This document shows positions 18,031-26,779 of a stretch of DNA of 64,000 nucleotides, one piece after another; the first letter of the stretch is position 1, and each line of letters begins with the position of its first letter. The notes beneath the pieces were generated by a model that did not search any database, had not been told where the DNA came from, and saw only the letters and a program-made list of their open reading frames with translations. The stretch covers positions 806,001 to 870,000 of the forward strand of contig NZ_KB913031.1 of assembly GCF_000384155.1 (NCBI RefSeq), written 5' to 3'. The position numbers and the translations under genes are program-made. Source of the stretch: Methylophilus sp. 42 (GTDB taxonomy: Bacteria; Pseudomonadota; Gammaproteobacteria; Burkholderiales; Methylophilaceae).

Positions 18031-21000
18031 GTGAGTACGTATAAGAAGATAAATAGAAGAGGGATACACACTGCACTAGCTGCGTTGAGCGTCATGACAA
18101 CGCAACCGGTGTGGGCAGAAGCATTAAATACTCAGTTGCCTAAACAGCAGGAGGAGAGCTTTGGTGTACCGGTTAATGTTGATATTCCAGCGCAACCATT
18201 GGCAAACTCATTGCACGACCTGGGCAAAGCCACAGGTATGAATATCTCATTCCCAAACGATGTGGTTTCCGGAAAAACTGCACCTGAGGTGCGCGGCCGT
18301 ATGACGCGCAAAGAAGCGCTGCAACGTGTGCTAGGCGAGAGCGGTCTCGAGCCTAAAGTGGAAGGCAATAATATCTTTATTCAAAAACCACCAAAAGAGG
18401 CTAAAAAAGACATTCAACTCGACAAAGTTGAAGTCCGCGCCAAACGTTTTTATGAGGTCGGCCCGCTACCTGGCTTGGGTTTAACCAAAGAACAAATTCC
18501 AGGCAACGTACAAAGCATTTCTGCCAAAGAGATTAAAGAGGCGCATTCATTAAGTATTACGGATTTGATGAACCGTAAGCTGCAATCCGTCACAGTGAAT
18601 GATTATCAGGGCAACCCGTTCCAAATGGATATGCAATACAGAGGTTTTACGGCTGGCCCGCAAATCGGGACTCCTCAAGGCCTGAGTGTATTCCTGGATG
18701 GCGTTCGAGTGAATGAACCTTTCGGGGATGTCGTGAACTGGGACATGATCCCCATGAATGCGTTGGCAGGTATTGATGTGTTCCCTGGATCTAATCCAAT
18801 CTTTGGTCTCAACACACTGGGGGGGGCTGTCTCCATGAAAACCAAAGATGGTTTTAATAATGCCGGTATTGATGCAGATATCCTCACCGGTTCCTTTGGT
18901 AGAAAGCAGCTGCAAGCTGAGGCGGGTTGGAACAATGGAACGATTGGTCTATTCGCGGCAGGCAATTTTTTCCTGGAAGATGGCTGGCGTCAGAATTCTC
19001 CCAGTAAGGTAAATCAGTTATTTTCAAAAGCAAGTTATCGTGGTGAAAAACTTGACTTGAATCTAAGCACATTACTTGTACAAACAGATTTGACGGGTAA
19101 CGGCCTGATACCTTCTGAGATGTATGACAAAGATCGGAATAGTGTTTTTACTAGTCCTGACACGACCAAAAATCGATTAGCGCAATTCCAACTGAGTGGC
19201 AGCTATTTTGTCAGTGATACGTTCACTTTTACTGGCCAAGTGTACAGTCGAAGCAGTAAACGTCGGCAAAAAGGCGGAGATGCGATGACTGACTACAGCG
19301 AAGAGTTATTGGCGCGTAGGCGGCCTAATAGCACAGATCAATACACGTGCTTGTATCCGAGCACCAATGGAAAGGGTGTGCCAGATTACATCGTGGTTCC
19401 AGTAGTCTATACACAGATGGATCCAGATAATCCAAGTGCTGAATTTCAGACAACACAGTTTTACCAAGATTTCAGCAATGGTGTTCTTGATGTGGCTCAC
19501 TATTCAAATTTAAAAAATACTGAATTGCCAGAAGACGTGCTTGCCGCTTATAGATACGCTTTTGAAGAAAACCGAAATTTTGGAGAAAGAAACGCATATA
19601 ACAGAGGTGTGCCAGCGCCAGACTTCGAAGGAGAAAGTAGCCCTGAATATTTTAACCAACCAACCTTTAGAACGTCTTTTTCTGCACCTTTTGGCCCTGG
19701 TTTGTTTAATTCGGTTGGTGGAGTTATTTACTCTGAAGAGGATACTTTTTTCACAAAAGATCCTTTAACTGGAGAAGTCATTAAAAATTATGTAATGACG
19801 CTAGGTACATTAAATCAGACAAATTGTGCCCAAACACAAACTGATGGATTTCTTCTTGATCCTGACCCTGTGCTTGGAAATCCAATTGTTGTAGATGGAA
19901 TAGGTTATGGCCAACCAGGATATGTGGAAGGCACTCCTACAGCCCTATTAACTGATAATCAAATTGATCAGCTAACAAATGGCATGTCAGTACAAGCAAA
20001 TTGGCAGCTTGAAAAGCATAAGTTCATGATTGGAGCTTCAATTGACTCTGCCAATGCGGATTATCTAAATGAACAGCGGCTTGGCTTTTTGGACAGTAAC
20101 AGAAACGCATATCTTGATCCTGCACAGGCTCATCCTCAATTTGCGGGTGCTTTTGTCCCCTTAGCCAATAATAATTTTGAAGGTACCAGTGTTACAAAAA
20201 GCGTTTATTTCAGCGAAACATGGAGTCCAGTGGATACTTTGCATTTAAGCATGTCCGGTCGCTACAACCAGACAAATGTGACCAACAAAATTGCTGCCAG
20301 AAGCGGTTTTCTAAATTACAGCATTGGCGACTTAATTGCAGAACCTGACAGATATAACATTTGTGGAGACACAGATGGAAATGGCACAGTCACTCAATCT
20401 GACTGCTCTGGAATTCCGCTTAACTATCGACCTTTGCGTCTTAATCGTGTACTTGACCCGGCAGAAACTGAGAAGTTTAATTATTATTCTTTTAACCCTT
20501 CAATGGGTGTTTCATGGCAACTGAAGGAAAGCTTGAATTTCTTTGCAAACTGGGCCAAAGGTACACGTACACCAAGTGTGATTGAGTTGGGTTGTGCATT
20601 TGATAAAACGCCAACGCTTTCTGGTGGAGTTTATGTGCCTAGATCAATTGCTGAGAATCGCTCATGTACGCTTCCAACTACTTTGTCGGGCGACCCTTAC
20701 CTAGCCCAAGTAAAAGCAACTACATACGATATTGGTCTGCGCGGTACTCTGGGAGAGAGTTTGCAATGGAATCTTGGTGCTTATCAAACAGACCTTAAAG
20801 ATGACATCTACTTTATTACAGTTGGAAATCAGCAGGGTTTTTTTGATACGGTAGGCAAAACTCGTAGGCGCGGTATTGAAGCTGGTCTTTCAGGTAGAAA
20901 AGACAAATGGGGATTTGGTGTTAATTATGCATTGACCGATGCAACGTTCGAAGACGACTTTTTAATGCTAAGTCGTGACAACAGCAGTTCTTTCAATATC

Positions 21001-21537
21001 GATGGTTATGGCCAGGTTATTCGAGTAAAGCCAGGGAGTCGTATGCCTGGAGTCTCATTGCATAACATCAATGCCAATATCAGCTATGACGTAACACCTT
21101 CCTGGACTGTCGGCTTGAGTACGGTTTTGCACTCCGATAGTTTTATTCGAGGAAACGAAAACAATGAACATCGTCAGGGTGTCATAAGGCGGAACGTAAT
21201 TGTGACTGATCCGGTAACAGGAGCACAAACGATCATCCAAACACCACCAACAACAAACCCGGGGAAAGTGCCTGCTTACGCAGTGTTTAATTTCCAAACC
21301 AGCTATAAATTTAATAAAGAGTGGTCAGCAACCATGCTGATCAATAACATCTTTGATCGTGAATATTTCACCGCCGGGCGGTTAGGTCGAAATCCGTTTT
21401 CACCAAGTATTAACGGTGCAATTGGCCCGGATGGATATAACCATAACTCTGGTGACTGGCTAAGCACTAATTTTATTGCGCCTGGTGCTCCACGTGGAGT
21501 CTGGTTTAGTTTGAATTGGCATTTTGTGCCGGATTAA
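18031..21537 (+). CDS. TonB-dependent receptor 1 with STN signalling domain
   Basis: The product is about 1168 residues. A GTG at 18031 has a good AGGAGA site; the frame is open 42 bp further upstream. A signal peptide (about 1-29, ending QPVWA) is followed by an STN domain (about 48-105, DIPAQPLANSLHDLG to EGNNIFIQ), a TonB-box-like stretch (DKVEVRA), a plug (about 145-270; QGNPFQMDMQYRGFTA, FLDGVRVNEPFGDVVNWD) and a large barrel. It binds a ligand at the surface, imports it using TonB energy and signals to FecR. The barrel centre (about 19.3-20.5 kb) is more AT-rich than its flanks. The last aromatic residue is followed by VPD, unlike the usual terminal Phe. It is paralogous to the receptor at 44276. 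Confidence 0.95.
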   Translation: MSTYKKINRRGIHTALAALSVMTTQPVWAEALNTQLPKQQEESFGVPVNVDIPAQPLANSLHDLGKATGMNISFPNDVVSGKTAPEVRGRMTRKEALQRVLGESGLEPKVEGNNIFIQKPPKEAKKDIQLDKVEVRAKRFYEVGPLPGLGLTKEQIPGNVQSISAKEIKEAHSLSITDLMNRKLQSVTVNDYQGNPFQMDMQYRGFTAGPQIGTPQGLSVFLDGVRVNEPFGDVVNWDMIPMNALAGIDVFPGSNPIFGLNTLGGAVSMKTKDGFNNAGIDADILTGSFGRKQLQAEAGWNNGTIGLFAAGNFFLEDGWRQNSPSKVNQLFSKASYRGEKLDLNLSTLLVQTDLTGNGLIPSEMYDKDRNSVFTSPDTTKNRLAQFQLSGSYFVSDTFTFTGQVYSRSSKRRQKGGDAMTDYSEELLARRRPNSTDQYTCLYPSTNGKGVPDYIVVPVVYTQMDPDNPSAEFQTTQFYQDFSNGVLDVAHYSNLKNTELPEDVLAAYRYAFEENRNFGERNAYNRGVPAPDFEGESSPEYFNQPTFRTSFSAPFGPGLFNSVGGVIYSEEDTFFTKDPLTGEVIKNYVMTLGTLNQTNCAQTQTDGFLLDPDPVLGNPIVVDGIGYGQPGYVEGTPTALLTDNQIDQLTNGMSVQANWQLEKHKFMIGASIDSANADYLNEQRLGFLDSNRNAYLDPAQAHPQFAGAFVPLANNNFEGTSVTKSVYFSETWSPVDTLHLSMSGRYNQTNVTNKIAARSGFLNYSIGDLIAEPDRYNICGDTDGNGTVTQSDCSGIPLNYRPLRLNRVLDPAETEKFNYYSFNPSMGVSWQLKESLNFFANWAKGTRTPSVIELGCAFDKTPTLSGGVYVPRSIAENRSCTLPTTLSGDPYLAQVKATTYDIGLRGTLGESLQWNLGAYQTDLKDDIYFITVGNQQGFFDTVGKTRRRGIEAGLSGRKDKWGFGVNYALTDATFEDDFLMLSRDNSSSFNIDGYGQVIRVKPGSRMPGVSLHNINANISYDVTPSWTVGLSTVLHSDSFIRGNENNEHRQGVIRRNVIVTDPVTGAQTIIQTPPTTNPGKVPAYAVFNFQTSYKFNKEWSATMLINNIFDREYFTAGRLGRNPFSPSINGAIGPDGYNHNSGDWLSTNFIAPGAPRGVWFSLNWHFVPD

Positions 21538-21592
21538 TCACTAACAGGAAAAACTCCCAATGATTTTGATAAGAAATTTGAAAGAATAAAAG

Positions 21593-21695
21593 AGGCATTT
21601 GTGACTTACCAAGAATTCAACTGCAACTGGTTTAGAACTCACGAGGGACTAACAAGGTTGTGATGAATTGGTGATGCGGGCAGCCACAAATGCCT
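21593..21695 (+). repeat. widely spaced 11-bp inverted repeat in the leader of the exported protein gene
   Basis: AGGCATTTGTG at 21593-21603 and CACAAATGCCT at 21685-21695 are exact complements separated by 81 nt. Pairing would close a large leader loop about 27 nt before the start at 21723. It could be an RNA structure controlling the exported protein, or chance. Confidence 0.45.
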
Positions 21696-21722
21696 GCTTA
21701 TTGTAACTCTAAGGAGTCGAAA

Positions 21723-22715
21723 ATGAAAAATGCGTTACTTAAGTTAGCGATTATTGGAGCATTTAGTGCATCTGGTTATGCACAGGCAGCTTGGGAATCT
21801 ATGCCAGCTGCAGGGTTTGCTAGCTCAGCTTATACAAGTTGTTTTAATACAGGTCGAGATGAGACTCCAGGGCCAGCAGGTGATGGTGTTGGTGGCGCTG
21901 CAAATGATAGACGGGGAAATTTTGGATCATATCCAATTGCGTCTGCAAATTATCCTGCGAGTGGTACAAATGACACTTGCTGGGTAGCTTTTTCTGGTAG
22001 TGAAGCGACGCTTCCGGCAGGAAAAACTGGATTTACTGCAACAGCTAGTGTGACGCGCTCTATTCCAAACCCAACTGGTGGAGCATCTATTGGTGAGGTC
22101 TATGACAGATATTGGCGTAATCCGACTACCAATACATGCATTATTGGTACTCGCGTCAGAATGTACAACGTGGACTCTGATGCTGCAACAGGAACTCAAT
22201 ACTTTGAGGTAAATGATGTGGTTCGTGGTGGCTTCAGTGGTTTGGGTGCAGTAAGTGTGGCATATACGATCTCCATCACACCTGTCACTGTAGTTTCTCC
22301 TGTTTTCCGTGCAGGTCGAACATTTACTTCAGTCCAGCATCGTGCTTACAAATACGATACTTTGGTAAATAAATCTCTGAATGGTACAAACTATCTTGAT
22401 TTGCCAACGAAGAATAGTGTTACTGCCGCTACTACGGGCGAGGCGACGGGCATTAATTCTACTACTGCGGCGTCGACTACATTAGCGACACAAGATGCGG
22501 TGGTGAATGATAACTATGTCGACTTTACCGCCGATGCGGTTTACGCCGATGATGATGGTTCAACAAATGCCTACTCCGCATTTACTTATGTTGAAGCATC
22601 TTGCAGCGCTAATCCGACTACTCAAACTGGTGGTATCAGATTGCGTCAAACAGGCCAAGAAAATGCTGTGCAAAAAGTCATCGATATGGATGGCTATGCA
22701 ATTGGCACACCTTAG
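21723..22715 (+). CDS. unrecognised Sec-exported four-cysteine protein, candidate extracellular capture protein
   Basis: I do not recognise the family. The 330-residue product has a clear signal peptide (MKNALLKLAIIGAFSASGYAQA, cleavage near 22-23). The mature part is rich in Ser, Thr, Ala, Gly and Asn, with a strand-like pattern and four cysteines in the mature part (SCFNTG, DTCWVAF, NTCIIGTR, EASCSANP), enough for two disulfides. No lipobox, no membrane helix and no RTX repeat is present. AAGGAG sits just before the ATG. It lies between receptor 1 and the RTX gene and has a lower GC content than the secretion genes. By position it is a natural substrate of the type II system encoded downstream and possibly a ligand carrier for receptor 1; both are inference. 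Confidence 0.75.
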   Translation: MKNALLKLAIIGAFSASGYAQAAWESMPAAGFASSAYTSCFNTGRDETPGPAGDGVGGAANDRRGNFGSYPIASANYPASGTNDTCWVAFSGSEATLPAGKTGFTATASVTRSIPNPTGGASIGEVYDRYWRNPTTNTCIIGTRVRMYNVDSDAATGTQYFEVNDVVRGGFSGLGAVSVAYTISITPVTVVSPVFRAGRTFTSVQHRAYKYDTLVNKSLNGTNYLDLPTKNSVTAATTGEATGINSTTAASTTLATQDAVVNDNYVDFTADAVYADDDGSTNAYSAFTYVEASCSANPTTQTGGIRLRQTGQENAVQKVIDMDGYAIGTP

Positions 22716-22742
22716 TCGCCTATTGTGATCTTTAAATAATTA

Positions 22743-22769
22743 ATGCACGGCTCTTAAGGGGCCGTGCAT
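22743..22769 (+). terminator. intercistronic hairpin between the exported protein and the RTX gene
   Basis: An 11-bp stem (ATGCACGGCTC/GGGCCGTGCAT, one G-T pair) with a TTAAG loop, followed by CTTAAATTTT. The U-tract is imperfect, so partial termination or mRNA 3'-end protection is likely. It would let the upstream exported protein be made in excess. Confidence 0.65.
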
Positions 22770-22791
22770 CTTAAATTTTAGGAGTTTTGTT

Positions 22792-24957
22792 ATGGCAACG
22801 AAGATTTTTAATGCTACAGAAACTGAATACACCGGTACTAGTGGAAATGATTACGTTGAGGGTAACAATCTAGGTAATTATATTGATGGTGCCGGTGGTA
22901 ACGATATTATTATCGGTGGCAGTGGTAATGACTTGCTTATTGGCGGTGATGGCAACGACGTTGTTAGCGGTGGTGGAGGTGACGACACTATCGATTTAGG
23001 CAATGGGAATGACATTGCTGATGGTGGTAGTGGTAATGACTACCTTTCAGGCGGGGATGGTAACGATATTCTTAGCGGTGGCGATGGTAACGATAGTCTT
23101 ATTGGTGGGGCCGGTAATGATGTCCTCACTGGTGGCGCGGGCAATGATTATCTTTCTGGTGGTTTGAGTACAGCAGGGAACGAAACCGTTAATGGTAATG
23201 TGTATTTATTGACATCTGATGATGTTGCCCTCGGTGATGAGGATAATGACACTTTCGTGATCGGTGAGGAAGAAGATGCCACAGGCATAACGATTCAAGG
23301 TGGCGTTTCTAAGTTGGATAATAATGGAGATGTGGCAAGATATACTGATAAGGTCGAAGCTGAAGAGGGCAATGAAGATGCAGGCTTTCTTGTATACGAT
23401 AATGTTACTGGTGAATATGTTGAGCTTGATGACGATATTGCAGAAGAAACTCAAACCGATGTTCGCTTGAATTTAGTGACTCGTCCAGGTTCCTCTGCAA
23501 TCAGTACATTTGCTTCTTCTATAGCTGGATATAACGCAGTTGACACACTTGCATTTACTGAATCTGGTGAGTTTGAGGGTATCCAGTTTTCTGGTATTGA
23601 GCGTATTGAGCTTGCCAGTGGTGTCAGCATTACTCTGGAAGCCGAGCAACTTGAAGAGAACGGCGAGTCTCTAGCTTTAGGGGAAATCAACCCAGGCACA
23701 CACATCTACGGCGTTGCCGGTGGTGACGTTGAAAATGTCACTCTGGAACTGGAGTTTGAAGAGACCACGTTCGAGCCAGCCGCAACTATCGTTGGTGCAA
23801 CGCCAGTGACTTATGATGCTGCCGTATTTGAGGTAGACGATTATTCCGTAGCTAACCTCTATCACAACGTTGATGTGACTTACGACGCATCTGAAGGTGA
23901 AGCGGGCAGCTTTACGCGTATTGATGGCGCGAATGAAGGTAGTGATGCGCATGAAATCGTGCTGGGTAGCGAAGGCGTTGATTATGCAACTATGCGTCTG
24001 GGTGATGACACAGTCTACGGTAACGGTGGCAATGACTTGCTGATTGGCCATGGCGGTGCTGACTACCTGGATGGCGGCGAAGGCAATGATATTTTTGTGA
24101 TTGGCGGATTTGGCAGTGGTGTGCAAGGCACGACTTCCAAGGCTGACGATGGCAATAAAGAGTGGATCGCCACTGGTGCTAAACACGATGTGATCGTTGG
24201 TGGTGATGGCGTGGATACACTGCGCATTACGACCGGTATCGGTGCCAACACTAAAGCCAACGGTACAGTAGTACTCAACAACGATAACTTCAAGTCTATG
24301 GAAGTCGTGCAAGTGGGTGGCACGGTTGGTCGTTTGAACGTTGAAAACACTGACCTGCAGTTGCTCAACGATCACTACTACTTCAAGGCCAACGGCACTG
24401 TGGCTGATCTTTCTAACACCCTGGGTAACAACGGCGGCACGATCAATAATGTCGTGGTCGATGCTTCTGGCGTAACTACCAATGGCTTGCGTTTTGAAGG
24501 CAATGCTAACCAGCAAACCTTTATTGGTACCAGCAAGGCTGACGTGTTCGTTGGCAATGGCGGTAACGATACGCTGACCGGTGGTGGCGGTAAGGATACG
24601 TTTGTATTTGGCAAGGTGTATGAAGAAGTCGTGACTGGTTCTGCTACCACGGTGCAAACTTATACCAATACGGCATTTAACCTGACTGGTGTGGATACCA
24701 TCACTGACTTTACACGTGGCACTGACAAGCTGGAGTTGCATTTGGACCAGTACAGCCAACTGGCTGGTTTCAACGCCAGCATGCTGCGTGTAAACAGCAC
24801 GGGTACAGCACAGGATTCTAATGACTACCTGGTTTACAACACCACCACCAAAACCCTCAGCTATGACGCGGATGGTAATGGTAGCGGTGCGAAGGTAGAT
24901 ATTGCAGTGCTGACTGGCGTGACTACATTGTCAACCTCCGACTTTGTGATCGTGTAA
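22792..24957 (+). CDS. RTX calcium-binding protein, predicted type I secretion substrate
   Basis: The 721-residue acidic product lacks an N-terminal signal peptide. About nine GGxGxDxLx nonapeptides lie at residues about 28-128 (for example [20 protein letters not shown]); short RTX blocks recur near 405-435 and 580-600. The C-terminal segment ([19 protein letters not shown], ending in hydrophobic STSDFVIV) fits an uncleaved type I secretion signal. RTX repeats fold on binding Ca2+ outside the cell, and such sites can accept other hard cations. No protease, lipase or pore-forming domain is apparent in the middle, so it is not an obvious toxin or enzyme. The first third is more AT-rich than the rest. 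Its exporter follows immediately. Confidence 0.88.
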   Translation: MATKIFNATETEYTGTSGNDYVEGNNLGNYIDGAGGNDIIIGGSGNDLLIGGDGNDVVSGGGGDDTIDLGNGNDIADGGSGNDYLSGGDGNDILSGGDGNDSLIGGAGNDVLTGGAGNDYLSGGLSTAGNETVNGNVYLLTSDDVALGDEDNDTFVIGEEEDATGITIQGGVSKLDNNGDVARYTDKVEAEEGNEDAGFLVYDNVTGEYVELDDDIAEETQTDVRLNLVTRPGSSAISTFASSIAGYNAVDTLAFTESGEFEGIQFSGIERIELASGVSITLEAEQLEENGESLALGEINPGTHIYGVAGGDVENVTLELEFEETTFEPAATIVGATPVTYDAAVFEVDDYSVANLYHNVDVTYDASEGEAGSFTRIDGANEGSDAHEIVLGSEGVDYATMRLGDDTVYGNGGNDLLIGHGGADYLDGGEGNDIFVIGGFGSGVQGTTSKADDGNKEWIATGAKHDVIVGGDGVDTLRITTGIGANTKANGTVVLNNDNFKSMEVVQVGGTVGRLNVENTDLQLLNDHYYFKANGTVADLSNTLGNNGGTINNVVVDASGVTTNGLRFEGNANQQTFIGTSKADVFVGNGGNDTLTGGGGKDTFVFGKVYEEVVTGSATTVQTYTNTAFNLTGVDTITDFTRGTDKLELHLDQYSQLAGFNASMLRVNSTGTAQDSNDYLVYNTTTKTLSYDADGNGSGAKVDIAVLTGVTTLSTSDFVIV

Positions 24958-24965
24958 TAGAAGTG

Positions 24966-24991
24966 TTGCGGGCGGGGCAACCTGCCCGCAA
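24966..24991 (+). terminator. attenuator-like hairpin between RTX gene and exporter operon
   Basis: An 8-bp GC-rich stem (TTGCGGGC/GCCCGCAA) with a 10-nt loop, followed by TCATTCTCT. Only 24 bp separate it from the first ABC gene. Such hairpins let the substrate be made in excess of its transporter. Confidence 0.65.
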
Positions 24992-25015
24992 TCATTCTCT
25001 ACAGAGTGTCCTATT

Positions 25016-26779
25016 GTGAAAATGTCGTCGCAAGCTGAATCCATCAAGCAAACCCTGTCCGAACTTTGGCCCATCTGGCGCAAAGTCTGGCTGTTTGGGG
25101 TGGTGACCCATCTGCTGATTCTGGTGCCCTCCTGGTATATGCTGGAGGTGTATGACCGCGTCATTAATAGTCGCAATGTGTCGACATTATTGATGCTGAC
25201 ACTGCTGGCGGCGTTTGCTTACCTGGTGATGGAAGCACTGGAATGGCAACGACGTCACTTGTTGCAGGCCGGGGCCAAACGCTTTGAGCAATTATTGCAG
25301 GAGCGCGTGTTTGAGCGTGTCTTTGCCGCTAAATTAGCCGTGCAGACGTTTCCTGCGCAACAAGTATTTTCCGATTTTTCTACCCTCAAAAATGCTCTGC
25401 ATTCCTCGGCCTTGCTTGGTCTGATTGATGCGCCTTTTTGTTTGATTTTTCTCGCTGCAGTGTTCTGGATTCATCCGGCACTGGGCGTTCTCACCTTGTT
25501 CGGACTGGCGATACAACTGGTATTGACCGTGCACAACCAGTCACGCGTGGCGCCGTTGATGCAACAAGCGAACCAGCACGCCATCGAATCCCAGCGCTAT
25601 TTTGCCAGCATCAGCCGTCATGGTGATGTGATGCATGCCATGCATATGCTGGCGCCGATTGAGCAACGCTGGTTACAGCATCAGCATGGTTTTTTGTGGC
25701 AGCAGGCGCAGGCCTCAGAGCTGGCAGGCAAAAGTGCTGCCGCTTCACGCTGGCTGCAAACCTTGCAGACCAGTTTGATTCTGGGCCTGGCCTGCTATCT
25801 GTTTATTGCCGGCGAGTTATTCAATGGCGGTGCCATGATGATTGTGGCGTCTATTTTAGCTGCACGCGTGCTCACGCCGCTGGTGCAATGTGTTGGGCAC
25901 TGGAAAACCTATGAGCAGACCTGGACCGCTTATCGTCGTATTGACAGCTTGCTGTCTGGGGCAACTGCCACCACGGACGGGCTGGTTTTGCCATCACCCA
26001 CGGGCGAAGTGACAGTAGAGCAGCTCAGCTATGCCATGCCGCAAGCGGGTAAGTCCTCGGCTGAAGTATTTATCCGTCAGGTGCAATTTAAATTAACTGC
26101 TGGGCAAGTGCTGATTGTGGCGGGTGCGTCGGCCTCAGGAAAAACCACTTTAGCCAAATTGCTGGTCGGCTTGTTGGCTCCTAGTGCAGGCCGTGTGCGG
26201 TTTGATGGTGTGGATGTGCATCGCTGGGATAAAACGCAACTGGGGCCGCACTTGGGTTATCTGTCGCAAGAGGTGGATGTGTTTGATGGCCCTATTGTCG
26301 ACAATATCTGCCGTTTCCAGACGCCTGACCGCGAAGCGCTGACCGAAGTGCTGACCCTGCTGGGCATGTACGAGTGGGTACATCAATTACCTGATGGCTT
26401 AAATACAGTCATTGGTCAATCCGGCATGGCGCTGTCTGGCGGTGAGCGCCAACTGGTCGGCCTGGCACGTGCTTTTTATGGCAAGCCACGCATCGTGGTG
26501 CTGGATGAACCTAATGCCAATCTCGATACCACTACCGAACGCACTTTGCAGCATGCGATTGCGCGCCTGAAGCAGCAAGGCACAACCTTTATCATCATCA
26601 GCCATTTGCAACATATTTTGAGCATCGCCGACACCATGCTGGTGATGTGCCAGGGGCAAATGATTCGTTATGGCAAACCGGCTGAAGTGCTGGCAAGTTT
26701 TCAAGCGGAGCCCGGACAAGCAGACATTAGAAAAACAGAGCCTAGACAAGCAGAGTCTGGAAAGGTGGCACAGTCATGA
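25016..26779 (+). CDS. type I secretion ABC transporter, PrtD/HasD-like (first copy)
   Basis: The 587-residue product has a transmembrane exporter domain (about 25-300) and a nucleotide-binding domain (about 330-565). Visible motifs are Walker A VAGASASGKTTL (alanine where most have glycine), signature LSGGERQ and Walker B VVLDEPNANLD, with the H-loop in IIISHLQH. There is no peptidase-like N-terminal extension. It would bind the RTX C-terminus and drive export with ATP. The C-terminus is a short charged repeat (QAEPGQAD, TEPRQAES). GTG at 25016 or ATG at 25022 may be the start. The stop overlaps the next ABC gene by 4 bp. Confidence 0.92.
   Translation: MKMSSQAESIKQTLSELWPIWRKVWLFGVVTHLLILVPSWYMLEVYDRVINSRNVSTLLMLTLLAAFAYLVMEALEWQRRHLLQAGAKRFEQLLQERVFERVFAAKLAVQTFPAQQVFSDFSTLKNALHSSALLGLIDAPFCLIFLAAVFWIHPALGVLTLFGLAIQLVLTVHNQSRVAPLMQQANQHAIESQRYFASISRHGDVMHAMHMLAPIEQRWLQHQHGFLWQQAQASELAGKSAAASRWLQTLQTSLILGLACYLFIAGELFNGGAMMIVASILAARVLTPLVQCVGHWKTYEQTWTAYRRIDSLLSGATATTDGLVLPSPTGEVTVEQLSYAMPQAGKSSAEVFIRQVQFKLTAGQVLIVAGASASGKTTLAKLLVGLLAPSAGRVRFDGVDVHRWDKTQLGPHLGYLSQEVDVFDGPIVDNICRFQTPDREALTEVLTLLGMYEWVHQLPDGLNTVIGQSGMALSGGERQLVGLARAFYGKPRIVVLDEPNANLDTTTERTLQHAIARLKQQGTTFIIISHLQHILSIADTMLVMCQGQMIRYGKPAEVLASFQAEPGQADIRKTEPRQAESGKVAQS

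Noticed and set aside
22880-23170. Regularly spaced short direct repeats resembling a CRISPR array
   Set aside because: The period is 27 nt and in frame; it encodes RTX nonapeptides, with no spacers of constant length.
23677-24759. 360-codon minus-strand open frame opposite the RTX gene
   Set aside because: Shadow of the codon pattern of the RTX gene; the plus-strand RTX repeats and secretion signal are unmistakable.
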